From: Antedon mediterranea
Lineage: Eukaryota > Echinodermata > Crinoidea > Comatulida > Antedonidae
Reading direction: 5' to 3'
Assembly: GCF_964355755.1 (NCBI RefSeq)
Contig: NC_092676.1
Span: 30,329,871-30,393,870 of the forward strand
Length of the DNA stretch: 64,000 nt
Part shown: one piece after another, positions 11,676 through 55,384 of the stretch
Layout: every line of letters starts with the position of its first letter
How positions within the stretch are numbered: position 1 is the stretch's first letter
Translations under genes and position numbers: made by a program
Notes under the pieces: generated by a model
Told to the model about the DNA's origin: nothing
Database searches by the model: none
The model's input: only the letters and a program-made list of their open reading frames with translations

Positions 11676-11987
11676 TTGACACAAGCCTCCTTTTCGATCT
11701 CGTAAATTTTATGTTTGGCGCCCTCAATTTTAAGAACACCTCCTAATATAAATGTGTAAAGATGCCGATGCCCACCTAGCGTACGTGAATACGTAAACGT
11801 GGCCCGTGGCAGTTATTTTTATTTTTTTACAAAGTATCAACAGTTACCATGGATTAATCCATGGGGGTTTTACATAGAGTGGGGTTTTTAGCAAAGATAG
11901 TGTGTTTGGTTTTAGAAATAAAGCCCCCTCTCTCCCCAACACGCAACGATGAGGGCGTCGTACAATATCAGTTTTTACGTTTTATAA

Positions 11988-11995
11988 TATAAAAG
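11988..11995 (+). promoter_or_regulatory. Possible TATA box for afadin
   Basis: TATAAAAG lies 97 nt upstream of the afadin ATG, next to GGAAGGAGTCAG. Position and motif fit a core promoter, but no transcription start can be read from sequence alone. Confidence 0.35.
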
Positions 11996-12091
11996 GAAGG
12001 AGTCAGAAGAAGGTTGTCTCAGGAAAGCTGTAAATATTCTGTTTCTTTTGGATTTTTTATTGAATTAATTTCATGGATTTATACTAAGGAT

Positions 12092-44809
<32,718 letters not shown>

Positions 44810-46162
44810 GTAACCATATAATAATAGATAAAAGTGTACCCTCCTAGGTGGAGGGAATAAACTGTTTACCTTCCAAAAATTAGCTAATAATAATAAAAAA
44901 ATAAATTGTAATTTTGTAAGTGCCTTGCCAATAGATGGGGCAACAAGCATGTAGCCCCTTGTCACCCTATAAACAACCCCACACCCTCGCAGTTCTCATA
45001 ACAGTTTTGTATAAAAGAGTATTATCCAACGTCTATATTATTTGCACAGTTTAATTAAAAATGCTTTTATTTTTGTTAATTAGTAGCCTACTACCCAAGT
45101 TGGTGATGGGTTAGATAGTTCATTTGAATTTAGTTTAATATTATTAGTTGATAAAAACGGCTTAACTATATTCTTTAATATTTATTATTGATATCATTTA
45201 TGTATCCTTACTAATATTGATTGAAAACTTATATTGATTTGTATTGATTACCTGTATTATGTATTGATTCTTATTACCAAAATATTATTGTTAAAAACAT
45301 GATTCATATGTTTTAAATTTCTGTAATAATATAGTAACAATAATTATAATAATGAATTTTCATAATTAATTTGATTTAACTTATCATTTAAATTACTTAT
45401 TTTGCATGTCTTGTTTGTTCATTTTGCTTTTTTTTTTGACAATTAAACACATTAAGTTTACATTATCATTTATTAATACACATTTTATTACCGAACAGCA
45501 AATGACATTTATTTATTTTATTTTATTACGGTTCAATAGGCTAATAAATAATAGTAATAATAAATTCCACATGGTTTTATTTGTACAAAAGATAACATAT
45601 AGTATAGAGCAGCATAACTATAGTCTTGTTTTACAATGTATTGTAAATATCAATAATTCTTGAAAGCAATCAACTACAAAAATCTACAATTTGATCAAGT
45701 TAAGAATTGAATGCAAATGAGTGTACATATGTTAGAGATTACGCTGTTGGTTTTAAAATGCTTTATTTAAAAGAAATTCTTGAAAACCATGGTGTAGTTA
45801 TAACAACGGTATCAATCATTGTATATTAGCTGGGTGTTCTTAAGTTTTAAACAATTTGTTTTTGAAAGATTGCAACAATTATGACTTGAAAGTTGAACAG
45901 AAAAAGTATTGAATCATTAAAATGGTTGAGAATTTGTGTATTAAAATGTTAGTGTTTGAACTTTAATATTCTTGTTTTATATAGCAACACTAACAATGAC
46001 ATGCAATTATTAAGTTTATGTATTTTAAAGTTTGTTAGTTTATTACTAAAGCTCCGAGAAGCACATTTTGTAAATAATATTCAATTAAATTTGTAATAAG
46101 CAAGACAGTTTTACAGATTTTTATTTGTTGTCTGACGTTTGACATTTTGATGACTGTTTGTA
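44810..46162 (+). other. Afadin 3' UTR and downstream AT-rich stretch
   Basis: The first polyadenylation signal AATAAA is at 44856-44861, 47 nt after the stop; others follow near 44900. No gene is visible to 46162; the 85-residue frame at 45406 has no coding character. Confidence 0.6.
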
Positions 46163-46295
46163 AGCTCTGTCTACACTATAAAACTAGTTTGACAAAAAAA
46201 TGTGATGTGCCCAAATATGGTAGTGGTATGACATCATACTGTCTATATATGGTCACATCACATTTTGTTGTCACATACAATTTGTAGACAGAGCT
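46163..46295. mobile_element. MITE of the AGCTCTGTCTACAC family, intergenic copy
   Basis: Ends AGCTCTGTCTACACTATAAA and TTGTAGACAGAGCT, interior AATGTGATGTGCCCAAATAT and GGTCACATCACATTTT. Same orientation as the 29811 copy. Confidence 0.85.
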
Positions 46296-46373
46296 TTATA
46301 CTGTGTACATTGATGTTGCATATACATTTCGGATGCATTTTGGCGTTACATACTTTTTATAATACAGTAGGCT

Positions 46374-47766
46374 TATTCGACTGGTCTGTTTTGAAAAGAT
46401 TTAACTCTGTGCGAGCATGGATTAAAGAATAGAAGGATATGCATCGACGTGAGATCAAGGGTTCCTTGACTCTCGCCGACAGACCGCGGACCGCCCACAA
46501 TGTTACAGTTTAATTAACCGCATGGTAACAACGAAACGGTCGCGTGCCTAATATATTGTTTACTGCACATGTGCAACGACATTTAACCTTGTTGGCTACT
46601 ACGCTTCTTTCGCGCGTTCTTTGGTGGCATGATGTTTGTAGATGGTCAACTATTGACTATGTTGGTTTCTGCCGCGATTGATCTACGCTAATGATTTTTT
46701 TATGATGATTAAAGTAGCATTTTATGACCTGTAGTAGCCCTACATCTGAGACAATAACTATTAGTTGTCTCATTTGTTGTAAAATTACAAAATCAGCAAG
46801 AATGCTAGCCTAGCTAGGCCCAGGCCTTGTACTAACTAGGCTAAACTGGGCTAGTAAACCCTATGATTTGCCGACATTGATACTGCCTAGGTAGGCCTAG
46901 GCTAATCTTAAATACTCACCGTTGTCTTACTTCTTGTGTGAATAATAATAGGTAGGCCTACTTCGTTTGTTCGTGATCAAGTTTGCCCTGCGTGTACTTT
47001 TCAAAACGACCGCTAGGTAACGAATCGCAACTATACATAGCCAGCCAATCCCGGATCAGGGATCGCTGTTTTCATTCAATTAGGCCCGGTGATTGGATGT
47101 GATGTGGATGACATAACCACTAGCCAATCACCAGGCACTACAGTTTAAATATAATCACATCGATAATTAAGGAGATTTATGAAGAAACCACTGCTTAGCC
47201 ATAATTATATTAAAAAACACGATTGTTGTATGTCTGAACACCGGCCACGCTAACAACATACATGGTCAAATGCATAATTTAATATTCTATAGATTAACGC
47301 AATTTTTAATGACAGAAGATGGCAGGCAAATAATGATAATTCAAATATAAAAATGGCATATTTTATTAATATTACCAACTACCTAAAATTACCAGTCGTA
47401 AGAAAGTGAACTTTTCGTAGTCCGATTGTGATGAAACTAAAACAGAATTATTCAGCAATATATGTTTGTTATCAATTAATCATCGACGCAGACATGTCAA
47501 TAGAACATTCAGACTGCGCATACGATTTCTACATGGTTACGTTTTGGTCTCAAAAAATGTAACAGTTGATTCGCAGCGTTTTACAGAGGGCCGCGGTTAG
47601 AGACACGGAGTTCAATGAACGTGTTTGTTTGATTGGCAGCAGTGCTTTAGTATAGGCAAGCGCGTTGTAAAATCGTTTGATGTCACCGTCGATGCATATC
47701 CTTCTATTCTTTAATCCATGGTGCGAGTGATAGGCCTACATCTTTTCACTATCGACCAGTCGAATA
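46374..47766. mobile_element. 1.39 kb DNA element with about 95 bp terminal inverted repeats
   Basis: Left TATTCGACTGGTC...GCATGGATTAAAGAATAGAA.GGATATGCATCGACG is matched in inverse order by 47675-47766, ending GACCAGTCGAATA. TA lies at the outer edges. The interior contains CpG-rich blocks and TAGGCCTAGGC words but no transposase frame. A non-autonomous element of uncertain superfamily. Confidence 0.75.
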
Positions 47767-47767
47767 T

Positions 47768-48770
47768 AATAAAGTCGGCCCCAATCCGTCTCGGCCCCAC
47801 GTCAAGTCGGCCCGGCCTCACGTCAACTCGGCCACAATAAAGTATGGAACGCAAAAAGTGCTTAATATTATTATGATTCAGATTCAGATAATATTTATTT
47901 AGATAATAATGAATGAATATATACAAAATAGAAAAAAGATTAAATTAAAGTGAACATAGATAAAGCAGTAATTGGTAGTCATTATTATCATGGATCCCTT
48001 CTAGAAGTTAAAAACTTGTCTCGTAGGGACCCACAACAAAACACATTACTAAAAACAAAAATACTAGAATATATACATTATATAATTTAGGATAAAAAAT
48101 TACAGTATAATAACATAACTAACATCTTCTTTATAAAAATTATTTAAATTATATTTCAATAGTTTCATGATAATTATAAATGATTCTTATATATCTACGC
48201 TTTAAAAAAAATGAAGAAATAAAAAATATAATATAATTAAATAATATATAAAAAAATGAACTCATTGCCGATATAGAAGTACCCGCGTCACGTGTTACAA
48301 AAACACCTGCAGGTACCGCATTTTAGTAAATCGAAGTTGGCCATAGAAAAAATGATGTTTTTGTCCATAATTTGCTTTTGTAAAAAAGGGGAATCCCCCG
48401 GTCGTCAGTGAAAACACGGATATCGAAAATTAAAAGCTGCCAAAGGCGTAGGGAGGCGCAGCTACGAATTGTTTCAATTGTGCAATTTGAAATTTTATTA
48501 AACGTAAATAAAGGAAAGTTGCTGAAATCATTCCTATTTTTTTTTGCTAAATATATTATTATCTAAATATTAATATTCATTAAAAGTCAGAATTATTCAT
48601 AAATTGTAAAGAAATATTATTTTATCAATCCCCTTCATTTGCACTTTTTGCGATCCATACTTTAACGGGGCCGAGTTGACGTGAGGCCGAGTTGACTTGA
48701 GGCCGAGTTGACTTGAGGCCGAGTTGACTTGAGGCCGACTTGACTTGTGGCATGGCCGACTTGACTTAAT
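47768..48770. mobile_element. Element with subterminal GGCCGAGTTGACTTGA arrays
   Basis: The left end (AAAGTCGGCCCC...CACGTCAACTCGGCC, then AAAGTATGGAACGCAAAAAG) is mirrored by the right end (CTTTTTGCGATCCATACTTT, then GGCCGAGTTGACTTGAGGCC repeated, ending TTGACTT). The right arm has expanded the 16 bp word to several copies. The middle is AT-rich and non-coding. Its left edge abuts the right edge of the 46374 element. Confidence 0.7.
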
Positions 48771-48936
48771 CGAAATCATATTATTAGCAAAGATAGTGTT
48801 ATTAGATAATTATAGAGGGCGAAAAAATGATGGCAACGGTGGTTTTCTATTCCATCTAAAAAAAAATACCTGGATTAAGTATATCCCTGTATTCATATTT
48901 TGTACGTTTATAGACCATTTTTAGAATAAACTAAAA
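48771..48936 (+). promoter_or_regulatory. Probable MRPS15 promoter/5' UTR
   Basis: A short AT-rich gap between the preceding transposon and the MRPS15 ATG. It must hold the 5' UTR and core promoter unless these lie within the transposon. No clear TATA or initiator was identified. Confidence 0.3.
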
Positions 48937-51900
48937 ATGATTTTTTGTGGGTTACCTCGCTTATTTTTAAGGTCTGTAAATATTAGTAAACCTTTGGTTC
49001 ATTGTGGTGGGCCGGCGTGTTCCGAAATCTCAACTCGCGCAGCAGTAGTAAGAAGAGCACATCAAAGGAGCCGGAGCTCTGTTGTCATCTCCAGGTCCCT
49101 GGGCCTAGGCCTAGGCCCAATCGGCTTACTATCACCTTTATGTGTACAATTAAATAATGCACCAGCTTATCCAATAATTACACAACATAGATGTTACACA
49201 AGTAAGATTAAACCACGGAAGAAAAAACCAAGTAAGTCAAGTTTCAATCTAATCAAGCCCTCCTAAATATGGATGGGGTGTCACGAAAGCTCAGACCACG
49301 AAAGCTCAGACCCCCTAAGACCTAACTAAGATCACGAAAGCTAAGACCCAACACCTAAGATTACAAATACTAAGATATACTACAGCTTAAAAACAATACT
49401 TGTTTATCCATACATAATTTTAAACACAGTAGGTTTCATTTATTACCATAAATATAATTTAATAGTAATACTACCGCAAAACATAGATAAACTCACATTA
49501 TTTTCGCCCGTTGAGTAAATGTATATTTTTTCTTTACAACAAACAAACTTGACGGGTAGTTTGTTGGTATATATTTACTCCATTGTGTTGCTTCAGAGGA
49601 TGTTTTTCTTACGCACCTGCCTTTCTTGTATTTTGACTCCAAATTTGTTGACTAACTTTATCCTGAACACCACACTTTAAAATTAGGACTTATATTATAA
49701 GTACTTTCAGAAGGAGAAACACATAATAACAAATAAATAAATCCTTTAAATTGATGATTTTACAGATGTGTTTCTTTGTATATACTGTAATGACAATGTA
49801 ACTCCTCGAGCTCCCCATGCTCAATGTTTTTGTTTCTATGGAGCGCCAAAAGAGCAACAATAATAGTACAAGTATAAAAACAGAAAGAAAACGAAACAAA
49901 AAAACTTATCATGATTTTTAAATTAAAATTTATTTGCCAGTATTTATTTCTTCGTACTTGCATGATTATACTATTATCATTACAATTTTAATTTTACATT
50001 GTTCCATCCACACTGTAGATGGACTCCACAGAGTTTTCAGCCCTCTATATAATTTTTGCTCTTTTGACGTTCCATAGAAACAAAAACATTGAACATGGCC
50101 CATGGGGTAGGCCTACTGTACTGTAGGCTAGTCATTTTGTGTGCGAGAAAAACGTCTGTAAAATCATCAATTTAAAAATGTATTTGTTACTTTTTATGTG
50201 ATTCTTTTTCATGAAAGTGCCAATTCTAAGGTGTGGTATTCAGAATAAATGTTGGGAGTTAAAATACAAGGCAGGTGCGAAAGATAAATATTTGTAATCT
50301 TAGGTGTTGGGTCTTAGCTTTCGTGATCTTAGGTCTTAGGGGGTCTGAGCTTTCGTGGTCTGAGCTTTCGTGACACCCCCTAAATATGGTGTCAGATGAA
50401 ATCGGGCGCGTTTGAAATCGGTCGCGATAAAATCAACTTCCGGTATTTTTGTATGGCGCGCCGCTAGAGCTGTACCTTTGATGAAATCGGTCGCGTTTGA
50501 AATCGGTCGCGCTATTTTGTATGGATCGAGCGGGATGCATGCTAGAGCGGGATATACATTTTTCGTAACTTACCTTTAGGTGACCATGACGGACCCATTT
50601 TGACGCACTGTGACCATGTTGTTTATGATATGGTGGGTGGTAAAGTGACGGACATTGACACACCTTGTTCATTGATGTGACGTACCATCTAGGTTTTTTG
50701 ACGCACCCCTGTGTCAGTAATTATTTGTAAATGACGCACCCATGACGCACCTCTCCCGGGGGTCGTATAGTGGGTCATACAATTGACAAGTGCATAATTC
50801 TTGTCAACATAAGATTGTATAACTTTGTCATAAGAGTGACCTGTAGATGTGCAAGAAATTTTGTTATATGACGTTAGAGTCGCGCAGCGTAAGTTACGCG
50901 CGATTTTATGAATTTCAATGATTGATCATAGATTATAAACCAAAAGTCATTTTGTATTGACACTTTGTGAAAATTTAAGTCATATCAAGGGCAAACTTTC
51001 TATGGATTAAAAATGGCATGTTTCACAAAAAGTTACGCGCGCACGCGCATTTAAAATTTCAAAATGCGCAAAATTAATTTATAATCAATTTTCTACGCTG
51101 ATCATGACATTTTGAGCATGTCAAAAATTCCCATGGGCGCGAAAAATTTTACGCGTAAGGTGCGCACGGAGCATGAAAATCATGTGTTTTTCTCTTGAAT
51201 TATGATCTTGTAGCCTTTCCTAGTCATTTTAAAAAAGATTGACATCATTTCAAATTAAAATGTCGTTATACGAACACGTTGATTTAGACCATTTGCGCGC
51301 GTTTTAGTTGCAAAAGTGACAAAATATTGTCAAAATTATGCCTATTTTTAATCTGTTATAGCTCCTCAGAATCATCCATGACCCCCAATTTTTTTTATTT
51401 TATATGTAAGCAGATATGTTGTAGATATGATTTCATGCAGAATTTTTACCCCTCGGATGTTATGACGTCATCGTATGGCCACACGAATGTAAAATATAGG
51501 ATTTTTTACTGTTTCGTTATTGCTTATCACATTAAATAGAGCGCATCACGCTTATACGTATTCAATTTCCTCAGATATTTTAATACTGTCTAGGTAAAAT
51601 CAACTAGCTTTCGCATGAGTTAAAAATATTTTAATTTTTATGACGTCATCATGTCTAAAAATGTAAATAATGTGGTTCACCTATTTTCATCTTTACAGTA
51701 AATTTCAATCTGTTATAGCTCGTCAGAATAAAAAGTGATAATCATGATTAAAACATTTTCTGGAAGCTATTCGAATTTAGATACGAATTCATGTGAATAT
51801 TTTGCCAATCAGATGTTGTGACGTCATCATATGGCCAGTTGAATTCAAAAAGTCATATTTCAATTCAATTCTTCAAACTTGTATTAATGTAATTATTTAG

Positions 51901-54182
51901 ATAATTATCTTCTAAAATTGTTATCTTTATATGTCAATTTGATGATGTCATCGTGTTAATAATTGGATTTAAAAGATGGGTCTCGTAATTTCGTCTATGC
52001 TACACTGTATATAACATACAGTGTATTCTGTAAATACTGTAATATGCTGTATGCTACAAAATAGGTACAATTCAGCACTTTAAACATACTGTACTTAATT
52101 CATGTCATCGGATGGCATAATAATTGTCGAAGTTCATATAGTTTGTATGTGCATGTTGCGTTTGCGCGGATAACCCGAACTCGTCATAGTGACGAGTTTA
52201 AATCTAGTTGAATTATTATTTTGCACATTTTCTTACAGCACCTAGGCACAATTAATAATAATATTAAAATAGGATTCTACGGCCTCTACTAACTCATCTA
52301 TAGAATGAAATTCCATCTTCTGCAGTAGTAGCTTGGTTCAGTCAGAGGCGCAGTATATTTAAGATTGTTCAGGCCAACCACATTTAATTTAAGCCCGGCG
52401 CACACTAGAGCTTTCGGCTGAGCCAACTGGCACGAGTAACACTTGGCTCAATAACAAATTTGCCGCAAATTGTGATCGCGTTCTATCGGACGCACACAAA
52501 ACGCCTTCAGTACGCGATTTTCTGATTGGATAATTACTTACTACGCTATACAGCACGCGCTGAAATATCATAATAAATCAGAACATGTCATGCACAGTGG
52601 AATTTTTTAATGAGCTATCTGCTCACATTCGGCGCACACTTGAGGAAAATGGCACGCGTGCCAAACACACTGTGAGCCAAGTGTTACTCATGCCAGTTGG
52701 CTCAGCCGGAAGCTCTAGTGTGCGCCGGGCTTTAAATATATAATAATAATAAATCATAATTATAAAATAAAAGGCATTACAAACTAATATTTAACATATA
52801 AAAAAAAAAAATAATAATACTTAATAGAAACTACAAGAAACAAAATACAATTTTAAGATTAAATAAATTCCATTTAATTGACTCAATCTTTCCTTCTAAC
52901 TTTATTGAAGTATTGCTCTAAACTTTTATTCAACTTTATTTACATTTTTAGCACGAGACTTGGAACCAGTTGTTCACAGCCTTGACAGATTTTACGGCCT
53001 AGACCCATCATTGCCCAAGCTCCATTTGGATGAGGTTGAAGAATTAAAAACGCAAGTAGTTATTTTATGTAACTAAAAACATAATCAGTCTCAACTATTT
53101 GAAATGTCTATTCCAAGTATTTTTTATGTTTACAGCACAGTAATGATTCATGATCTCATATTTTGTACATTTTTTAAATCTGCAGTGCTGATGACAATGT
53201 TAAGAAAATGTTCAGCTTAGAATTTGCAAGCAATGTAAGTAAACCATTTAGAATTCACTCATTGATATAACAAAAATATCTACTGTGTGACTTTTTAATT
53301 GTTAATTATTTGCTTTTAGGCAGAGATAAAACAGTACAAATCTTACAAGCTAATGCAAGAACTGAAAGAAAAAATAGGATTAGAATCCACTGCTAGTAAA
53401 AATGTACTCCCACTAAGAAGTAAGTTAAATATATTTGTGAAAAATCATCTGGTTTCTGTAGTTTATAATAAATTCTGTGTAATGAAATGACAGTAAAGGT
53501 TACTCCATTGAATCTCGGCTATCCTTTTGTTATATATTTTCCATGATATTTTAAGGCTGCCATTTTTTCTTTTTCTTTTTAATTTTTTAATACTTTTATT
53601 GTGCATTTTTTTTGTAGTTGCACGATTGACAATGGCTGTAAGGAACTGCGGGAAACATGTTATTAAAAATCCAAAGGTAATACAGTGAACAGTACAGGGA
53701 ACAGTAAACATTACTGCTGGTATTATTGTTATTATCCATCTGTTTTCAAGGATTTTGTAGTTGTTCCCAAGTTGTCCCAGCCCAAATGTGCTATCAGACC
53801 CCAAACAAAATTCTAAAAATTTTACAAACATGCTCAATATTTTATTTTTAAGGATAAAGCAAATAAACGGAAGATGCTAATCAATATTGATAGAAGGCGA
53901 AAGTACTTGAAGCGTCTGCGGGGCCGAAACTATGGCCACTTTGAGAAAATTGAAGAAGAACTTGGTATAAAATGGGTACCGATACCGAAGTATAACAAAC
54001 GTAAATCAAAGCGTCAAATTGAACAGGAGGCGATCAAGGACAAGGCACATTGGGATAGAATTGCAGCAAAACAAGAATTTGAAAGGAAACGAAATGAGGA
54101 AAATATGATTGAAATTGTACGACTGAAAAAAGAACTTGGAAAAGAATTGACAGAGGAAGAAAAACATTTCGATAATAAATAA
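48937..54182 (+). CDS. MRPS15: Mitochondrial small ribosomal subunit protein uS15m (MRPS15), six exons
   Basis: Exons: 48937-49231, 52952-53051, 53186-53234, 53320-53419, 53618-53676, 53853-54182 (stop TAA 54180-54182); 310 residues, against 257 in human. Exon 1 is a long arginine-rich, acid-poor leader (RAAVVRRAHQRSRSSVVISR) consistent with a mitochondrial targeting peptide, ending CYTSKIKPRKKKP. The core matches uS15: KMFSLEFASNAEIKQYKSY, MAVRNCGKHVIKNPKDKANK, and RKMLINIDRRRKYLKRLRGR/NYGHFEKIEEELGIK, which aligns with [35 protein letters not shown] of human. The charged C-terminal extension is also typical. The second intron needs a GC donor to keep frame. Poly(A) signal AATAAA at 54250-54255. 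Confidence 0.93.
49276..50378. mobile_element. Long-armed palindromic element, copy 1
   Basis: Ends GGGTGTCACGAAAGC and GCTTTCGTGACACCC. The two halves are imperfect inverted copies of each other over several hundred bases: for example TGTTTTTGTTTCTATGGAGC in the left arm near 49825 and the inverse of TGTTTTTGTTTCTATGGAAC in the right arm near 50085. CCTAAATATGG lies outside both ends (49262-49272 and from 50379), an apparent target duplication of about 10 bp. A Mutator-like or foldback type is suggested by the long arms and TSD size; no transposase is present. Confidence 0.78.
50398..50550 (+). repeat. Duplicated GAAATCGGTCGCG block
   Basis: GATGAAATCGG(G/T)CGCGTTTG, then AAATCGGTCGCG, and then a TTTTGTATGG phrase, occurs twice with GCGCGCCGCTAGAGC-type sequence after each. 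Non-coding, CpG-rich, origin unknown. Confidence 0.6.
50560..50800 (-). mobile_element. GACGCACC-family element, copy A (inverse of 56110-56298)
   Basis: Read on the minus strand it contains TGCACTTGTCAATTGTATGA, CCCACTATACGACCCCCGGG, AGAGGTGCGTCATGGGTGCG and later ATGGTCACCTAAAGGTAAGT, in the same order as copy B in NT5DC1 intron 2. It is longer and has extra GTGCGTC units. The far edge is uncertain. Confidence 0.6.
51340..51960 (+). repeat. Two diverged copies of a unit of about 360 bp with TGACGTCAT sites
   Basis: TCTGTTATAGCTC(C/G)TCAGAAT at about 51350 and 51710 is followed in each copy by GATGTT(A/G)TGACGTCATC at about 51457 and 51815, then TATGGCCA. Further TGACGTCATC or TGATGTCATCG words occur at about 51640 and 51942. 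Possibly an old transposon body; no frame survives. Confidence 0.55.
52393..52730. mobile_element. MITE with 60 bp near-perfect terminal inverted repeats
   Basis: Left GCCCGGCGCACACTAGAGCT, then TTCGGCTGAGCCAACTGGCA; right the inverse, ending AGTGTGCGCCGGGC. TTTAA is on both sides (52388-52392, 52731-52735). The interior is short (CAAATTTGCCGCAAATTGTG, CAGCACGCGCTG) and non-coding. Confidence 0.82.
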
Positions 54183-54309
54183 CACTTTACAGATTTATTG
54201 TAACAAGTCAAATTCTGTATCACAGTACAATTTTTAACAGCAAAAATCCAATAAAAAACATCTATAAATACTGTAAATGAGTTTGTTGTTTTTTTCTATA
54301 GACTTACAG

Positions 54310-54545
54310 TAGGTGTAAGGCTTATGGTACACCATGTATATTACTAAGGCTTATGGTACACCATGTATATTACTAAGGCTTATGGTACACCATGTATATT
54401 ACTAAGGCTTATGGTACACCATGTATATTTTTGTTTGTCTGCCTTTTTAAAGACTTGCACGGTGTACTAAGGCTTATGGTACACCATGTATATTTTTGTT
54501 TGTCTGCCTTTTTAAAGACTTGCACGGTGTACCTTAGTACATTAC
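54310..54545 (+). repeat. Tandem repeat of TAAGGCTTATGGTACACCAT units
   Basis: A 35 bp unit (TAAGGCTTATGGTACACCAT plus GTATATTAC) in four copies, then a longer unit in which TTTTTGTTTGTCTGCCTTTT and TAAAGACTTGCACGGTGTAC are added, twice. A simple expansion followed by a compound duplication. Confidence 0.88.
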
Positions 54546-54859
54546 TAATGTATATATACACACTCACCTATTTATTGAAAATTCTCAAGATATAAATTAA
54601 ATAAATAAAAATTAATTAAAAATTAAATAAATTAGATTAATAAATACTGTGATGCTCAATATATTGGAATATTCAAATGGCATATTTAATTTTGTTCTCC
54701 ATAGAAAATATTTGCAATACTTTTTCTTTTCAAATGGACAGTAAGCATTAAATAATGTAAACTTTATTTGTTGAATTTTTTTATTTTTTTAAATATTTTT
54801 TTTTTATATATTTAGGCAAATTGCCAAGGATAACCATAAGCAAATTCAATCACTTTCCT

Positions 54860-55055
54860 TCTTAAAGGTGGCAATCCTGTTCACAAGACAAACATATACA
54901 CACAATGCTCTACATAAACAAAGTCTTATTACAAGTCTTTGGGAGTGGAGTTGTAAATTGTCATTAGAAAAAATCCTGACATATGACAGGACTTGAACCC
55001 AGGACCCTTGGATTGGCAGCCAAGCATCATAATCCACTTAAATGTGCAACACAGA
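54860..55055 (-). mobile_element. tRNA-derived SINE or tRNA-like pseudogene
   Basis: The minus-strand sequence near 54980-55040 contains a B-box, CCTGGGTTCAAGTCCTGTCA, preceded by a possible anticodon arm GCTTGGCTGCCAATCCAAG and a weak A-box (TTAAGTGGATTATGATGC). The AT-rich body extends toward 54860. The D arm is poor, so a working tRNA is unlikely. Confidence 0.5.
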
Positions 55056-55384
55056 ACTACTCAACAAGGAAAATTCCCAATTGAATGAAGACACTTCTAT
55101 TGTCTCATCAAAGAAACAAGATCTACCTATTTAACTAGGCCTATATATGAAAATTAAAATTTATAAAAGCCTTTGATGAATTAATGATCTAATTATTGAA
55201 ACTTTGATGATGGGATGAATTATATCTATAAAACATGAAAGTATAGGAATAATAGCATTGTATGATTTGATTTGTTGCACTTATTGCGTTCCATATTTCA
55301 TTGGAGAACGAATTGACTTTTTATTATTTTGTTGCCGCTCCCCGACGAGACGTGTGCGGTTCACGTTGACGTGAAGACTAAATC

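Larger units (their letters stand above)
10599..12091. other. Divergent intergenic region between DoxX-like paralogue 3 and afadin
   Basis: Holds two tRNA-like SINE heads (described separately), the short clusters GCGCAGCCGCGCCG near 10820 and GTGTACGCC near 11120, and the start region of afadin. No further exon is supported; the 73-residue open frame at 11377 lies inside the SINE. Confidence 0.5.
49232..52951 (+). other. MRPS15 intron 1 (3.7 kb), filled with repeats
   Basis: Holds the long-armed inverted element (49276-50378), a duplicated GAAATCGGTCGCG block (50398-50550), a GACGCACC element (50560-50800), diverged repeats of about 360 bp with TGACGTCAT words (51340-51960) and a 60 bp-TIR MITE (52393-52730). 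No exon is supported in between. Confidence 0.65.
54183..55384. other. Intergenic region between MRPS15 and NT5DC1
   Basis: Contains the MRPS15 3' UTR, a tandem repeat (54310-54545), AT-rich sequence, a tRNA-like SINE (about 54860-55055) and, from about 55330, a CpG-containing stretch (GCCGCTCCCCGACGAGACGT) that is the likely NT5DC1 promoter. Confidence 0.6.

Noticed and set aside
12014-12091. Extension of afadin upstream of the ATG at 12092
   Set aside because: The frame is open but begins at a TTG, and the extra residues resemble translated 5' UTR.
45406-45663. 85-codon frame downstream of afadin
   Set aside because: AT-rich, hydrophobic noise with no splice or homology support, lying in the 3' UTR/intergenic region.
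54980-55040. Functional tRNA gene on the minus strand
   Set aside because: A good B-box and a possible anticodon arm, but no proper D arm or acceptor stem could be paired by eye; treated as SINE/pseudogene.
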